A stretch of 45,390 nt of DNA, taken from positions 1-45,390 of the forward strand of contig CAYVBY010000017.1 of NCBI GenBank assembly GCA_964449895.1, in the 5' to 3' direction. This document shows positions 9,064-17,683 of the stretch, piece after piece. The translations under genes and the position numbers were made by a program. Below the pieces are notes generated by a model. It ran no database searches and was not told where the DNA came from. It saw only the letters and a program-made list of their open reading frames with translations. This stretch comes from Intestinibacter sp964449895 (lineage in GTDB: Bacteria > Bacillota > Clostridia > Peptostreptococcales > Peptostreptococcaceae). How positions within the stretch are numbered: the stretch's first letter is position 1; each line of letters starts with the position of its first letter.

Positions 9064-9786
9064 TTACTTTAAAATTTTTTTCAATTTATCTACAACTTTC
9101 AGATTTTTTTCCCTAGTTATTCTAATTTTAATTTTATATGCAAAATCCCAGTTCATAAGATACTCTATAAAATATTCAACTATACCTCTATCTCTATAGG
9201 AAATATCTATTAAGTCACTTGCCAAAATTTTCGAATCAAGAATCATAATATCATCTGCAAAGCTAAGTCTATTTTCTTTTGACAAATAATCAAATTCTGG
9301 TTTGAATTTTTCACAGTATTTTATAGAAAAATTTAAAACCTCTTTACTTATGTCGATTCCATAGTCTTTTTTTAAATAATCCTTATATTTTTTATTTTGA
9401 TTTATTACTCTTTCTAAATTTTTATTGTAATCCTCCTTTTTCCAATGACCAAATAATCTACAATTTAAAGGTCTTACCTCATATATTAAACATCTATTAT
9501 TTTCATCTCTAAAAGGACATGTATTCTTATTTATAAGCTCTAAAAAATAATAATCAATTATTCTCTTTATAGACTTTTCTCTAAGTTCATCTCTAGACTC
9601 TAAATATCTATATATATTAAAAAATTCGATTAAATTTATTCCAACAGATTCCATACAACAATTTCCACATCCACTGCAATCTCCCTTTGGCAATGTGTCA
9701 TATATATCATTTAATTTTTCAAAATAACCATTTTCTTCACAAAATTTTATACTTTTAAGTATTTCAAGCTTTTTTATACTAGCCAT
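9064..9786 (-). CDS. YkgJ family cysteine-cluster protein
   Basis: Soluble protein of 240 residues with the YkgJ-type zinc or iron-sulfur cysteine cluster. CSGCGNCC lies at residues 37-44, followed by CPFRDENNRCLIYEVRPLNC about 50 residues later. The family is widespread, with suggested but mostly untested metal-binding roles. The C-terminal third is lysine-rich and not recognisable. The gene is divergent from the small plus-strand gene at 9876, with the 89-base gap holding both sets of start signals (GAGGAG for this one). Confidence 0.83.
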   Translation of the reverse strand: MASIKKLEILKSIKFCEENGYFEKLNDIYDTLPKGDCSGCGNCCMESVGINLIEFFNIYRYLESRDELREKSIKRIIDYYFLELINKNTCPFRDENNRCLIYEVRPLNCRLFGHWKKEDYNKNLERVINQNKKYKDYLKKDYGIDISKEVLNFSIKYCEKFKPEFDYLSKENRLSFADDIMILDSKILASDLIDISYRDRGIVEYFIEYLMNWDFAYKIKIRITREKNLKVVDKLKKILK

Positions 9787-9875
9787 AAATTTCTCCTCTT
9801 GTTATAATTATTTAAGTTAATACAAAAACTTATTATAACATATTTTTGAATATAAATTTAGGAGGTTAGATAGAT

Positions 9876-10127
9876 ATGAATAGATATACTAAAATTATAA
9901 ACATGATGGAAAGCTACTTTACTAAGGATTTTGAAAAAACTAAAAAGGGTTTCACTAAAGTAAGAGAAGTGAAAGAAGAAACTGTAAAAAAAGCATTTTT
10001 AAAAGGAAATTGCGAAGTTCTAGTAATACTTGAAGATTCTGATAGAGAAATATTAATTGATGATTTTTCATCTGACGAAGATATCAAAAAATATTTAGGT
10101 GCTTCTTTTATAAATCCTAGAAGATAG
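9876..10127 (+). CDS. small hypothetical protein, 83 aa
   Basis: Unrecognised small cytoplasmic protein with highly charged, lysine- and glutamate-rich helices in its first half. A strand-like hydrophobic stretch (CEVLVILED) follows, then an acidic tail ending in NPRR. AGGAGG lies nine bases before the ATG, and a strong terminator follows the stop, so the reading frame is very likely translated as a single-gene unit. There is no membrane segment or known motif. Confidence 0.7.
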   Translation: MNRYTKIINMMESYFTKDFEKTKKGFTKVREVKEETVKKAFLKGNCEVLVILEDSDREILIDDFSSDEDIKKYLGASFINPRR

Positions 10128-10154
10128 TAAAATTTTAAACTAGTATATATAAAG

Positions 10155-10193
10155 CTATATCAAAAGTTATATATTTTGATATAGTTTTTTTTT
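10155..10193 (+). terminator. intrinsic terminator after the 83-aa gene
   Basis: CTATATCAAAA (10155-10165) pairs perfectly with TTTTGATATAG (10174-10184), followed by nine T. Confidence 0.88.
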
Positions 10194-10227
10194 ATATTTT
10201 TTATAAATATGTATATAATCTATAAAT

Positions 10228-10256
10228 TTGACAATAATAATAATGTAATTTAAATA
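10228..10256 (+). promoter_or_regulatory. promoter of candidate small RNA
   Basis: TTGACA (10228-10233, perfect -35) and TAAATA (10251-10256) are separated by 17 bases. Transcription would start near 10262, just before a C-rich segment and an intrinsic terminator. No open reading frame of useful length lies between. Confidence 0.6.
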
Positions 10257-10261
10257 TTTAA

Positions 10262-10317
10262 CTCAATCTCCCCCAATTTATTTGAGCTTTCATTCCCGGA
10301 TGAAAGCTCTTATTTTT
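10262..10317 (+). ncRNA. candidate small RNA with exposed C-rich motifs, about 50-55 nt
   Basis: A near-consensus promoter is followed after about six bases by a short transcript ending in the terminator at 10284-10309. In the 5' part CTCAA (10262-10266) could pair with TTGAG (10282-10286), presenting CTCCCCC (10268-10274) in the loop. The terminator loop is also C-rich (TCCCGG). This layout recalls C-rich small RNAs of Firmicutes such as RsaE/RoxS, which pair with Shine-Dalgarno sequences. I do not claim homology. It could instead be a leader attenuator of the 111-aa gene at 10389. Confidence 0.5.
10284..10316 (+). terminator. intrinsic terminator of the candidate small RNA
   Basis: GAGCTTTCAT (10284-10293) pairs perfectly with ATGAAAGCTC (10300-10309) around a six-base loop, followed by TTATTTTT. 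Confidence 0.85.
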
Positions 10318-10388
10318 CATATAAGCCTTGATAATATTTTATATTGTATGATACCTTAGATATGATAAAAACTAACTTGGAGGGTACA

Positions 10389-10724
10389 ATGATCGAAATA
10401 GGTAAAATAAAAATAGATTGCGATTTTGAATATAGAACAATTAGAGAAGAAGATGATGACATAGATATATATGTTGATGTAAATTACAGATGTTTAGATA
10501 TAAACATAGGTAAGTGTGATTTTTTTAATTCTAGAATACAATTTCCCTATGTAAGATCTATACTACTTAGAATTAATAAAAACATAAACACTATTACTAT
10601 CCACCTAATGAGAGATATTGATTTATTTTCTGCCTTTGCTAACTTTGAAATAGACTTATCTAATCACATACTTTCCATCAAAAACGAATACGAAAAGGTA
10701 ATAATATCCAAGTTGCAAAGCTAG
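10389..10724 (+). CDS. small hypothetical protein, 111 aa
   Basis: Unrecognised protein of 111 residues with alternating hydrophobic and charged positions, suggesting a beta-rich fold. An acidic patch REEDDDIDIYVDV lies at about residues 20-32. The frame is open from 10344, but the ribosome binding site TTGGAGGG sits directly before the ATG at 10389, so that start is chosen. There is no signal peptide or membrane segment. It stands alone between the candidate small RNA and ppaC, and its promoter is not obvious. Confidence 0.65.
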   Translation: MIEIGKIKIDCDFEYRTIREEDDDIDIYVDVNYRCLDINIGKCDFFNSRIQFPYVRSILLRINKNINTITIHLMRDIDLFSAFANFEIDLSNHILSIKNEYEKVIISKLQS

Positions 10725-10843
10725 ACATATACTATATTAATTTTTTTATTTATTATATAATTACATAAATAAAATAAATTTAATAAAAATTGTAGTTAAT
10801 TTATACATTATTTTTTTTATATGAACAAATCTCGTCCGCTATT

Positions 10844-10852
10844 TGTTATAAT
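10844..10852 (+). promoter_or_regulatory. extended -10 promoter of ppaC
   Basis: TGTTATAAT combines a TG extension with a perfect TATAAT (10847-10852) about 95 bases upstream of the ppaC ATG. The -35 region is weak, as expected for an extended -10 promoter. Confidence 0.55.
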
Positions 10853-10947
10853 GAACTAAATAATAATAAAAAATTTACGATTTTAAATTCTCATTAAATA
10901 AGAATTTTTATAATTAATTTTGAGATAAATTGAAAGGAGTTATTTAT

Positions 10948-12543
10948 ATGAGTTTATTAGTTTTTGGACATAAGAGTCCTGATACAGATTCTATATGTTC
11001 TGCTATTTCATTAGCATACTTAAAAAATCAATTAGGAGTAAAAGCTACTCCTTATGCTTTAGGAGAAGTAAGAAAAGAGGCTCAATATGCTTTAAACTAC
11101 TTTGGTGTTAAAGCTCCTGAAGTTCTTAGTGATGTAAAAATACAAGTTAAGGATTTAGATTACGATAAAGTAAAATCTTTAAAACCTAGTGATTCAGTAT
11201 TAAATGCTTACAATACAATGATAGAAAAAGGAACAAAAACTTTACCAGTAGTATCACCTGAAGGTAAATTTGAAGGTATCATAACTATGGTAGAAATTGC
11301 TAGAAGTTTAATGTTCCAACACTTCAGAAAAGTTAATATACCTCTAGAAAATGTTTGTTACAACCTAAAAGGTGAAGTATTAGTTAAATGTAATGATACT
11401 TTCAGCGGAAGAGTAACTACATTATCTTACGGAATAGAAGAAATAATGAACCTTTTACATGAAGGTGACATAGCTATAGTTGGTAATAGATACGATATCA
11501 TAGAATATGCTATCGACACTAAAGTTGCTTTATTAATATTAACAGGTAAAACTCCTCTTAACGAAGAATTATCTGCTCTTGCTAAAGCTAACGGTGTAAC
11601 AGTTATATCTGTTGATTGTGATACATACACTGCATCAAACTTAATAAACCAATGTGCAGAAATAGAAGATATAATAACAAGAGAAAATTTAGTTGTATTC
11701 AATGAAAACGACTATATGGATGATGTAAAAGAAACTATGCTTGATACAAACTTCAGAGCTTATCCAGTTATAAATGACAAAGATGAGTTCTTAGGATTAG
11801 TTTCTAGAAGACATCTATTAAATCCTTCTAAGAAAAATGTTGTATTAGTTGACCACAATGAATTTGCTCAAAGTGCTGACGGTATAGAAGAATCTAACAT
11901 AGTTGAAATAGTTGACCATCACAAAATAGGTGGTATAGCTACTGATCTACCAATATCAGTAAAAATTTCACCAGTTGGATGCTGTTCTACTATAATATAC
12001 AACTTATTCAAAGAAAGCAATGTAGAAGTTCCTAAAGAAATAGCTGGTTTATTATTATCTGCAATATTATCAGATACTTTAATATTCAAATCTCCAACTA
12101 CTACTGAATTAGACAAAGAAGCTGTTTTAGAATTAGCTAAAATAGCTGATGTTGACTACGAAGCTTATGGAATGGATATGTTCAAAGCTGGTACTTCTTT
12201 AGATGAATTCTCTATAGAAGAAATAGTAAACATGGACTTCAAAGAATTCAATATGAGTGGAAAAAGAGTTGGTATAGGACAAGTTATGACTCTAGATATA
12301 GATTCTATATTAAACAAAAAAGATGAATACTTATCTTATATAAATTCAACTGAATACGATATGTTAGTATTAGCTATAACTGATATAATCAAAGAAGGTT
12401 CTTACCTACTATACAAAGCTAATGATTCAGTAATAGCTGAAGCATTCAGCGTGGAAGCTGACCAAGGTGTATTTGCTGATGGTGTAGTTTCTAGAAAGAA
12501 ACAATTAGTTCCAAAATTAACTACAGCTGTTAAAAATATGTAG
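10948..12543 (+). CDS. ppaC: manganese-dependent inorganic pyrophosphatase with CBS and DRTGG regulatory domains
   Basis: Family II cytosolic pyrophosphatase (PPi to 2 Pi), of the DHH superfamily. Metal ligands appear early in FGHKSPDTDS (H8, D12, D14) and later in VDHNE and VDHHKIGG. The DHHA2 C-terminal part carries SRKKQLVP. Two CBS domains and a DRTGG domain are inserted between the first ligands and the rest, explaining 531 residues against about 310 for the simple enzyme. Such CBS inserts bind adenine nucleotides and adjust activity. A TTG at 10930 is in frame, but AAAGGAG (10933-10939) points to the ATG at 10948. Confidence 0.95.
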   Translation: MSLLVFGHKSPDTDSICSAISLAYLKNQLGVKATPYALGEVRKEAQYALNYFGVKAPEVLSDVKIQVKDLDYDKVKSLKPSDSVLNAYNTMIEKGTKTLPVVSPEGKFEGIITMVEIARSLMFQHFRKVNIPLENVCYNLKGEVLVKCNDTFSGRVTTLSYGIEEIMNLLHEGDIAIVGNRYDIIEYAIDTKVALLILTGKTPLNEELSALAKANGVTVISVDCDTYTASNLINQCAEIEDIITRENLVVFNENDYMDDVKETMLDTNFRAYPVINDKDEFLGLVSRRHLLNPSKKNVVLVDHNEFAQSADGIEESNIVEIVDHHKIGGIATDLPISVKISPVGCCSTIIYNLFKESNVEVPKEIAGLLLSAILSDTLIFKSPTTTELDKEAVLELAKIADVDYEAYGMDMFKAGTSLDEFSIEEIVNMDFKEFNMSGKRVGIGQVMTLDIDSILNKKDEYLSYINSTEYDMLVLAITDIIKEGSYLLYKANDSVIAEAFSVEADQGVFADGVVSRKKQLVPKLTTAVKNM

Positions 12544-12554
12544 TCTATATATTT

Positions 12555-12609
12555 AAAAGGGAAATTCAAAAATAGATTTTTACAATCTATTTTGAAATTT
12601 CCCTTTTTT
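12555..12609. terminator. bidirectional terminator between ppaC and degV
   Basis: A long stem joins AAAAGGGAAATT plus AAATAGATT with AATCTATTT plus AAATTTCCCTTTT. It has T runs on the plus-strand side and an A-rich start that gives Ts on the minus strand, so it serves both converging genes. Confidence 0.88.
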
Positions 12610-12614
12610 AATAA

Positions 12615-13484
12615 TTAACATCTTTTATTTCCAAAATAGGCAACTACAACTGTACCTTGTGCTGTATGTGCACCTATAGTCGGACAAATATCTCTAATAA
12701 TTATATTTTCTATTTCATATTTATTTTTTATTTTGTCTGCTAGATACTGAGCATCTTCTATACAATCACCATGAGATATAAATATTTCTTTTAAATCTTT
12801 TGTATTTGTGTTTTTTTCTATATTATCTACTAATGTATTTATTGCTTTTTTTCTTCCTCTTACTTTTGCTATATTAGCTAATTTACCGTCATTATCCATA
12901 TGTAGTATAGGTTGTATATTAAACATTGTTCCCAAAACAGATTCAGATTTTGAAAGTCTTCCCCCTCGAAACAAATGATTTAAATCGGATACTATAAACT
13001 CATGTATTACATTTCTTTTATTTTCATTTAACCATGTAGCTATTTCATCTATAGTTTTTCCTTGTTTTTTCATTTCAACTGCCTTCATAACTAGAAATCC
13101 TTGACCAACTGTACCTGATAAAGAATCAATTATTATTATTTTAGTTTCAGGAAATTCCTTCATTACATCCTCTGCACAGATTTCAGTAACATTATAGCTT
13201 GAACTCAATCCTGATGAAAAACTTATATGAAGTACATCATACCCCTGTTTAGCTTTATCTTTCATTTTTGCAATTATACTTTCAGGATTAGCTGCACTTG
13301 TTGTAGGCATCTCTCCTTTTTTTAATGCTTTATAAAAATCTTTCACAGGCATATCTTTTTCACCTGGTATGTACTCTTCTCCATCTAAAATATAATATAA
13401 CGGATGAATTAATATATTATTTTCTTCTAAATAAGAACTTGATAAATCTCCTGTTGAATCTGTTGAAATAATAAAATTTCTCAT
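12615..13484 (-). CDS. DegV family fatty-acid-binding protein
   Basis: 289-residue cytoplasmic protein with the DegV fold, which binds a single fatty acid. Members of the FakB group present it to the FakA kinase for phospholipid synthesis. N-terminal STDSTGDLS (residues 7-15), ISFSSGLSSSY and FRGGRLSKS are the family's lipid head-group and phosphate-binding motifs. Several DegV paralogues per genome are usual, so which fatty acid this one prefers cannot be told. GGAGGG precedes the ATG. There is no fakA nearby. Confidence 0.88.
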   Translation of the reverse strand: MRNFIISTDSTGDLSSSYLEENNILIHPLYYILDGEEYIPGEKDMPVKDFYKALKKGEMPTTSAANPESIIAKMKDKAKQGYDVLHISFSSGLSSSYNVTEICAEDVMKEFPETKIIIIDSLSGTVGQGFLVMKAVEMKKQGKTIDEIATWLNENKRNVIHEFIVSDLNHLFRGGRLSKSESVLGTMFNIQPILHMDNDGKLANIAKVRGRKKAINTLVDNIEKNTNTKDLKEIFISHGDCIEDAQYLADKIKNKYEIENIIIRDICPTIGAHTAQGTVVVAYFGNKRC

Positions 13485-13866
13485 CTTTCACCCTCCTCTT
13501 TAAATTATAAATAAATCTATATTTATAATTTATGTCACTTTATCCATTTTTAATAACCAATATCATTATTTTCCCAAAAAATATTATTAATTATACGCTA
13601 TAAAATATTATCTTAAATTTCTTTTATTCATAATATATATAACTACCTATAAATCAATACAACAATAAATATCTACAGCTTAACTTAATTTTGTACAAAA
13701 TAAGAAAGGTTACTATGAATATGATATTCACAATAACCTTCTTAATTTACAGTTTATATTTTGCCTTTGTCACCAAGGTGTATATTTTCTATGTCTTTAA
13801 GACTTATTAAACTATTTTAATTCATGTTAATATAAAAGTAAATAGTATTTAAATAATCATCTACAA
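13485..13866. other. intergenic region without genes
   Basis: A 382-base AT-rich gap between ppiB and degV. It holds a large hairpin at 13700-13743, entered separately as a terminator, and otherwise only short palindromes such as GTCTTTAAGAC. No open frame with a ribosome binding site was found. Upstream signals for degV must lie in its left part, but no clear promoter stands out. Confidence 0.6.
13700..13743 (-). terminator. probable terminator downstream of ppiB
   Basis: On the minus strand AAGAAGGTTA pairs with TAACCTTTCTT (one bulge), and TGAATAT pairs with ATATTCA within the same stem. It is followed by ATTTTG. It lies about 125 bases beyond the ppiB stop, so the assignment is moderate. 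Confidence 0.6.
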
Positions 13867-14391
13867 TTACATTTTTTCAACTGCTGGATATTCAACACCA
13901 AAAGTTTCTACAGTAACTTTTGCCATTTTTTGATCTTCAAGTGGTTTATCCATTCTATTTACTCTAACTGAAGCTATTTTATCAACTACATCTAATCCTT
14001 CTATTACTCTACCAAATGCAGCATATTCTCCATCTAAGTGTGGAGCTCTTTGATGCATTATAAAGAATTGTGAACCTGCACTATTTGGTTGCATAGTTCT
14101 AGCCATTGATAAAACACCTTTTTCGTGTTTTAAATTGTTTGTAAATCCATTGTTTGTAAATTCTCCAGCTATAGAATATCCTGGTCCACCCATTCCATTT
14201 CCATTTGGGCATCCACCTTGTATCATAAATCCAGCTATAACTCTGTGGAATATTATTCCATCATAATATCCACTTTGAACTAAGCTTATAAAATTATTTA
14301 CTGTATTTGGAGCTATATGTGGATATAATTCTGCTACCATTTTATCTCCATTTTCCATTTCTATAGTAACTATAGGGTTCTTAGTTTCCAT
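13867..14391 (-). CDS. ppiB: peptidyl-prolyl cis-trans isomerase, cyclophilin type
   Basis: Catalyses prolyl bond isomerisation during protein folding. No signal peptide is present, so it is cytoplasmic. It has 174 residues, about the size of bacterial PpiB. The active-site arginine and neighbours are in FHRVIAGFMIQGG. The second signature SAGSQFFIMHQRAPHLDG is followed by AAFGRVIEG. The position usually held by the cyclosporin-contacting Trp is not Trp (HLDGEYAAFG), as in many bacterial forms. It is a single-gene unit with GGCGAGG as ribosome binding site. Confidence 0.93.
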   Translation of the reverse strand: METKNPIVTIEMENGDKMVAELYPHIAPNTVNNFISLVQSGYYDGIIFHRVIAGFMIQGGCPNGNGMGGPGYSIAGEFTNNGFTNNLKHEKGVLSMARTMQPNSAGSQFFIMHQRAPHLDGEYAAFGRVIEGLDVVDKIASVRVNRMDKPLEDQKMAKVTVETFGVEYPAVEKM

Positions 14392-14483
14392 TTTAATTAC
14401 CTCGCCTTTCTTTTGTTAAAGTTTTCATATTTTATTATATACTATTTTATAGAAAAATAAATCCACATTTAGAAAATAGTATA

Positions 14484-15248
14484 TTATTTGTTGAGTAAAT
14501 TTAAGTCAAAGCATTTGCCAGCTTCGTATCCTTCTTCATACATTTTTGTGCATAAATCTCTAGTGAAATTCAACATTTCTTTATTGTCCACAGAAGTTTT
14601 TGGAGATATTATTACTATTTTATCCCCATCTATTTTTTCCAATACTTTATCAGGTAATTTAAAATTATGTCTTGTGGATATTATTAATATCTTATCCACA
14701 TTATCCTCAAGAAGTGGATCAAAATATGTATTTCGTGCCATACCTCCATCTAAATTTTTTCCGTCAAATTTACCTTCGCTTATATATTGTCTTACTTCTT
14801 CTATCGAAAATAATCTTCCTTCTTCATGATAAGGCAGTGCACAACTATATTTTATATAATCCACCTTACTTTTGTCATCAAAATTTGATATATCTACTAT
14901 TTCTTCTTTTCCTATTTTATCCTCTACTTGTAGAAAATTGACATAAAATCTCGAACTATTTTTTATTGTATTATTTTTTAATTCGTATAAAGGTTTAAAA
15001 TCTTCACTATTATCTATAACATTATCCACAGATTTAAAGACTTTTTTCTCATTTTTTCTGTCAGTTGTCCACATTTTTTCTAATTTATCCACATTGTTTG
15101 TGTATAAGTAATAACCATTCATAGCTCCTATAGATGTGCAAGCATATGAATCATATTTTTTTATACCTCTATCATATAATGATTTTAAAACGCCAGCCTG
15201 AAAAGCTCCTTTTGCTCCCCCTCCTGGCAGGCAAAGTCCTATACTCAT
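14484..15248 (-). CDS. patatin-like phospholipase
   Basis: Predicted lipid acyl hydrolase with a Ser-Asp dyad, 254 residues. The oxyanion loop is PGGGAKGAFQAG near the N-terminus. The nucleophile elbow is TSIGAMNG (serine in S-I-G), and the DGG dyad motif is in NLDGGMARN. A TTG at 15263 is in frame, but GGGAGTGA with eight bases of spacing selects the ATG at 15248. The gene starts 21 bases after the pcrA stop and is probably cotranscribed with it. Lipid substrate is unknown, and without a signal peptide it should act on the inner membrane face. Confidence 0.87.
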   Translation of the reverse strand: MSIGLCLPGGGAKGAFQAGVLKSLYDRGIKKYDSYACTSIGAMNGYYLYTNNVDKLEKMWTTDRKNEKKVFKSVDNVIDNSEDFKPLYELKNNTIKNSSRFYVNFLQVEDKIGKEEIVDISNFDDKSKVDYIKYSCALPYHEEGRLFSIEEVRQYISEGKFDGKNLDGGMARNTYFDPLLEDNVDKILIISTRHNFKLPDKVLEKIDGDKIVIISPKTSVDNKEMLNFTRDLCTKMYEEGYEAGKCFDLNLLNK

Positions 15249-15269
15249 TATTATCACTCCCAATAAAAA

Positions 15270-17510
15270 CTATTTTACTAAATCTATTGTTGTATATTCC
15301 TTATTTATTGTTTTGATACCTTTATTTTCAAATGCTATAGTAACATCAGATCCTTTTATAGCCACAACAGTTCCGGTTCCAAATTTAGGATGATGAACCT
15401 TGCTTCCCAACTTAAGATTATCCAAATCTTCCACTTCTGTCTTTTGTTTGATTATAGCTTTTGATTTTTGAGCAACTTGTGATTTATTCACACTATTCAT
15501 ATATTTTTTAGTATATTTATCAAGCATATTATAACTAGCTTTTGAATAAGAAATTTCCTTTTGAACTTTATTAAGTCTTTCAACATTACCTTCAGGAAGT
15601 TCTTCTATAAATCTAGATGCTATAGAATGATTAGTTCTACCATATAAAGTTCTCTTAGATGTCATAGTCATAAATAATTCTTCCTTAGCTCTAGTTATAC
15701 CAACATAGCAAAGTCTTCGCTCTTCTTCTATTTGAGTATCTTGCATAGAAGATATTGCTCTAGCTATAGGGAATAATTTTTCTTCCATACCAGTTAAAAA
15801 TACTATAGGAAATTCTAATCCTTTAGCTGAATGTATAGTCATCAAAGAAACTCTATCAGCGTGTTCCTCTTCCTCATTTGGTTCTGACGAAAGGGCTACA
15901 TTAGTTAAAAAAGATTCCAAGCTAGTATCTTCATTTTTACTTTCAAATTCCATTGCTACAGATATAAATTCTTTTAAATTTTCTATTCTATCTTGTGACT
16001 CTTCACTTTTATCTTTTTCTAATTCATCTAAATATCCAGTTATATCCATTACCTTTTCAATCATTTTACTTGCTGGATAAATTTCTTTTAAGCTTCTAAA
16101 AGTAGACATCATATCTACAAAGCTATTTATGCTAGCTTTAGCTTTTCTAGATATGTCAGAGTTTCCATCTATATCTATAAGTACTGAATATAAGCTTTCT
16201 TCCTTTAAACTTGCCCTGTCTTCTATTTTTTCTATAGTTTTAAGGCCTATACCTCTTCTAGGAACATTTATTATCCTCTTTAGAGATATATCATCTTGAG
16301 GGTTTTGTATAACTCTTAAATAAGCAACCAAATCCTTTATTTCTTTTCTTTCATAGAATTTAGTTCCTCCATATATGTTATATGGAATTTGGTTTCTATT
16401 TAGTGCATCTTCTATAGGTCTAGCTTGTGCATTAGCTCTATATAAAACAGAAAAATCTCTATATTCTCTATCTTCAGCTCTTACCATCATATTAATAGTA
16501 TTTGCTATAAATTCAGCTTCTTGTACTTCATCCTCTGCTAGTTGAATTTTTATTGATTGACCTTCTTTTTTTTCACTCCAAAGTCTTTTTCTTTTTCTCT
16601 CTATATTATTTTGAATTAAGTAATTAGCTGCATCAAGTATAATCTGAGTAGATCTATAGTTTTGTTCTAATTTGATTACATGAACATTATCATAATCCTT
16701 TTCAAATTCTAATATATTTCTAATATCTGCACCTCTCCAACCATAGATACTTTGATCATCATCACCAACTACACATATATTTTGATGACCTTGAGCAAGT
16801 AATCTAATAAGCTCGTATTGTGCTCGACTGGTATCTTGATATTCATCTACCATTATATATCTAAATCTATTTCTATAAAATTCAAGTACATCTTCACATT
16901 CCTTAAATAATTCTACAGTTTTTGATATTAAATCATCAAAATCAAGTGCACTATTTCTTTTTAAACGATCTTGATAAAGTGCATATACATCCGCTATTTT
17001 TGTTTTTGAAAAATCTCCTTTATGTATTTCTCTAAACTGCTTAGGATTTATAAGTTTGTCCTTTGCATTTGATATTACGCTTATTACAAATTTAGGATCC
17101 ATAGCCTTATCACTATAATTTAATTCCTTCATACAGTCTTTTATTAATGTTAACTGATCTGAACTATCATATATAACGAAACTTCTATTGTATCCAATTT
17201 TATTTATAGCTTTTCTAAGTATTCTAACGCAACAAGAATGGAATGTAGTAATCCACATTGCACTAGTATCTTCATCCTTTAAGGTTTCTTCTACCCTTTC
17301 TCTCATTTCATTAGCAGCTTTATTGGTAAAAGTTATAGCTAAAATATTTTCTGCTTTAACTTTTTTTACTTCCATTAAATAACCTATTCTAGTAGTTAAA
17401 ACTCTAGTTTTTCCCGAACCTGCACCAGCAAGAATTAATATTGGTCCTTCCGTCTGTTCGACAGCTTCTCTTTGGGCAGGGTTCAGCATCTCAATTGTAT
17501 CTAAAATCAT
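15270..17510 (-). CDS. pcrA: ATP-dependent DNA helicase PcrA (UvrD/Rep family)
   Basis: 3'-5' superfamily 1 helicase for DNA repair and removal of proteins from DNA. It has 746 residues. Walker A is GAGSGKT (29-35), motif II is MVDEYQDTSRAQ, and motif III is VGDDDQSIYGWRGA. Motif IV is LEQNYRST, motif V is MTIHSAKGLEFPIVF, and motif VI lies in RRLCYVGITRA. The C-terminal VHHPKFGTGTV is the Tudor-like domain typical of PcrA that binds RNA polymerase. In many Firmicutes pcrA precedes ligA, but here the patatin gene follows instead. Confidence 0.96.
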   Translation of the reverse strand: MILDTIEMLNPAQREAVEQTEGPILILAGAGSGKTRVLTTRIGYLMEVKKVKAENILAITFTNKAANEMRERVEETLKDEDTSAMWITTFHSCCVRILRKAINKIGYNRSFVIYDSSDQLTLIKDCMKELNYSDKAMDPKFVISVISNAKDKLINPKQFREIHKGDFSKTKIADVYALYQDRLKRNSALDFDDLISKTVELFKECEDVLEFYRNRFRYIMVDEYQDTSRAQYELIRLLAQGHQNICVVGDDDQSIYGWRGADIRNILEFEKDYDNVHVIKLEQNYRSTQIILDAANYLIQNNIERKRKRLWSEKKEGQSIKIQLAEDEVQEAEFIANTINMMVRAEDREYRDFSVLYRANAQARPIEDALNRNQIPYNIYGGTKFYERKEIKDLVAYLRVIQNPQDDISLKRIINVPRRGIGLKTIEKIEDRASLKEESLYSVLIDIDGNSDISRKAKASINSFVDMMSTFRSLKEIYPASKMIEKVMDITGYLDELEKDKSEESQDRIENLKEFISVAMEFESKNEDTSLESFLTNVALSSEPNEEEEHADRVSLMTIHSAKGLEFPIVFLTGMEEKLFPIARAISSMQDTQIEEERRLCYVGITRAKEELFMTMTSKRTLYGRTNHSIASRFIEELPEGNVERLNKVQKEISYSKASYNMLDKYTKKYMNSVNKSQVAQKSKAIIKQKTEVEDLDNLKLGSKVHHPKFGTGTVVAIKGSDVTIAFENKGIKTINKEYTTIDLVK

Positions 17511-17611
17511 TATGCTCCTCCGTTTCTAGTTCTCATATTATTTAGAGTATAGACATATTTTAGACTATCTATTAAATAATTGAAAGAGATTTACCTCAAA
17601 AAAATTTTCAT

Positions 17612-17668
17612 AAAAAAAATATACGCTTTTGATAATAGCTTTAACTATAATCAAAAGGTATATTTTTA
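17612..17668 (-). terminator. intrinsic terminator of the GntR/ABC operon
   Basis: CTTTTGAT and ATCAAAAG with flanking ATATAC/GTATAT form a long stem. On the minus strand it is followed by a run of eight T (plus-strand A run starting at 17613). Confidence 0.85.
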
Positions 17669-17683
17669 ATATTATATATATAT

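Noticed and set aside
13485..13866. Possible small gene or RNA in the ppiB-degV gap
   Set aside because: No open frame with a ribosome binding site and no consensus promoter; only one hairpin, which fits a terminator.
14488..14941. Plus-strand open frames opposite the patatin-like gene
   Set aside because: Shadow frames without ribosome binding sites; the minus-strand product has all expected motifs.
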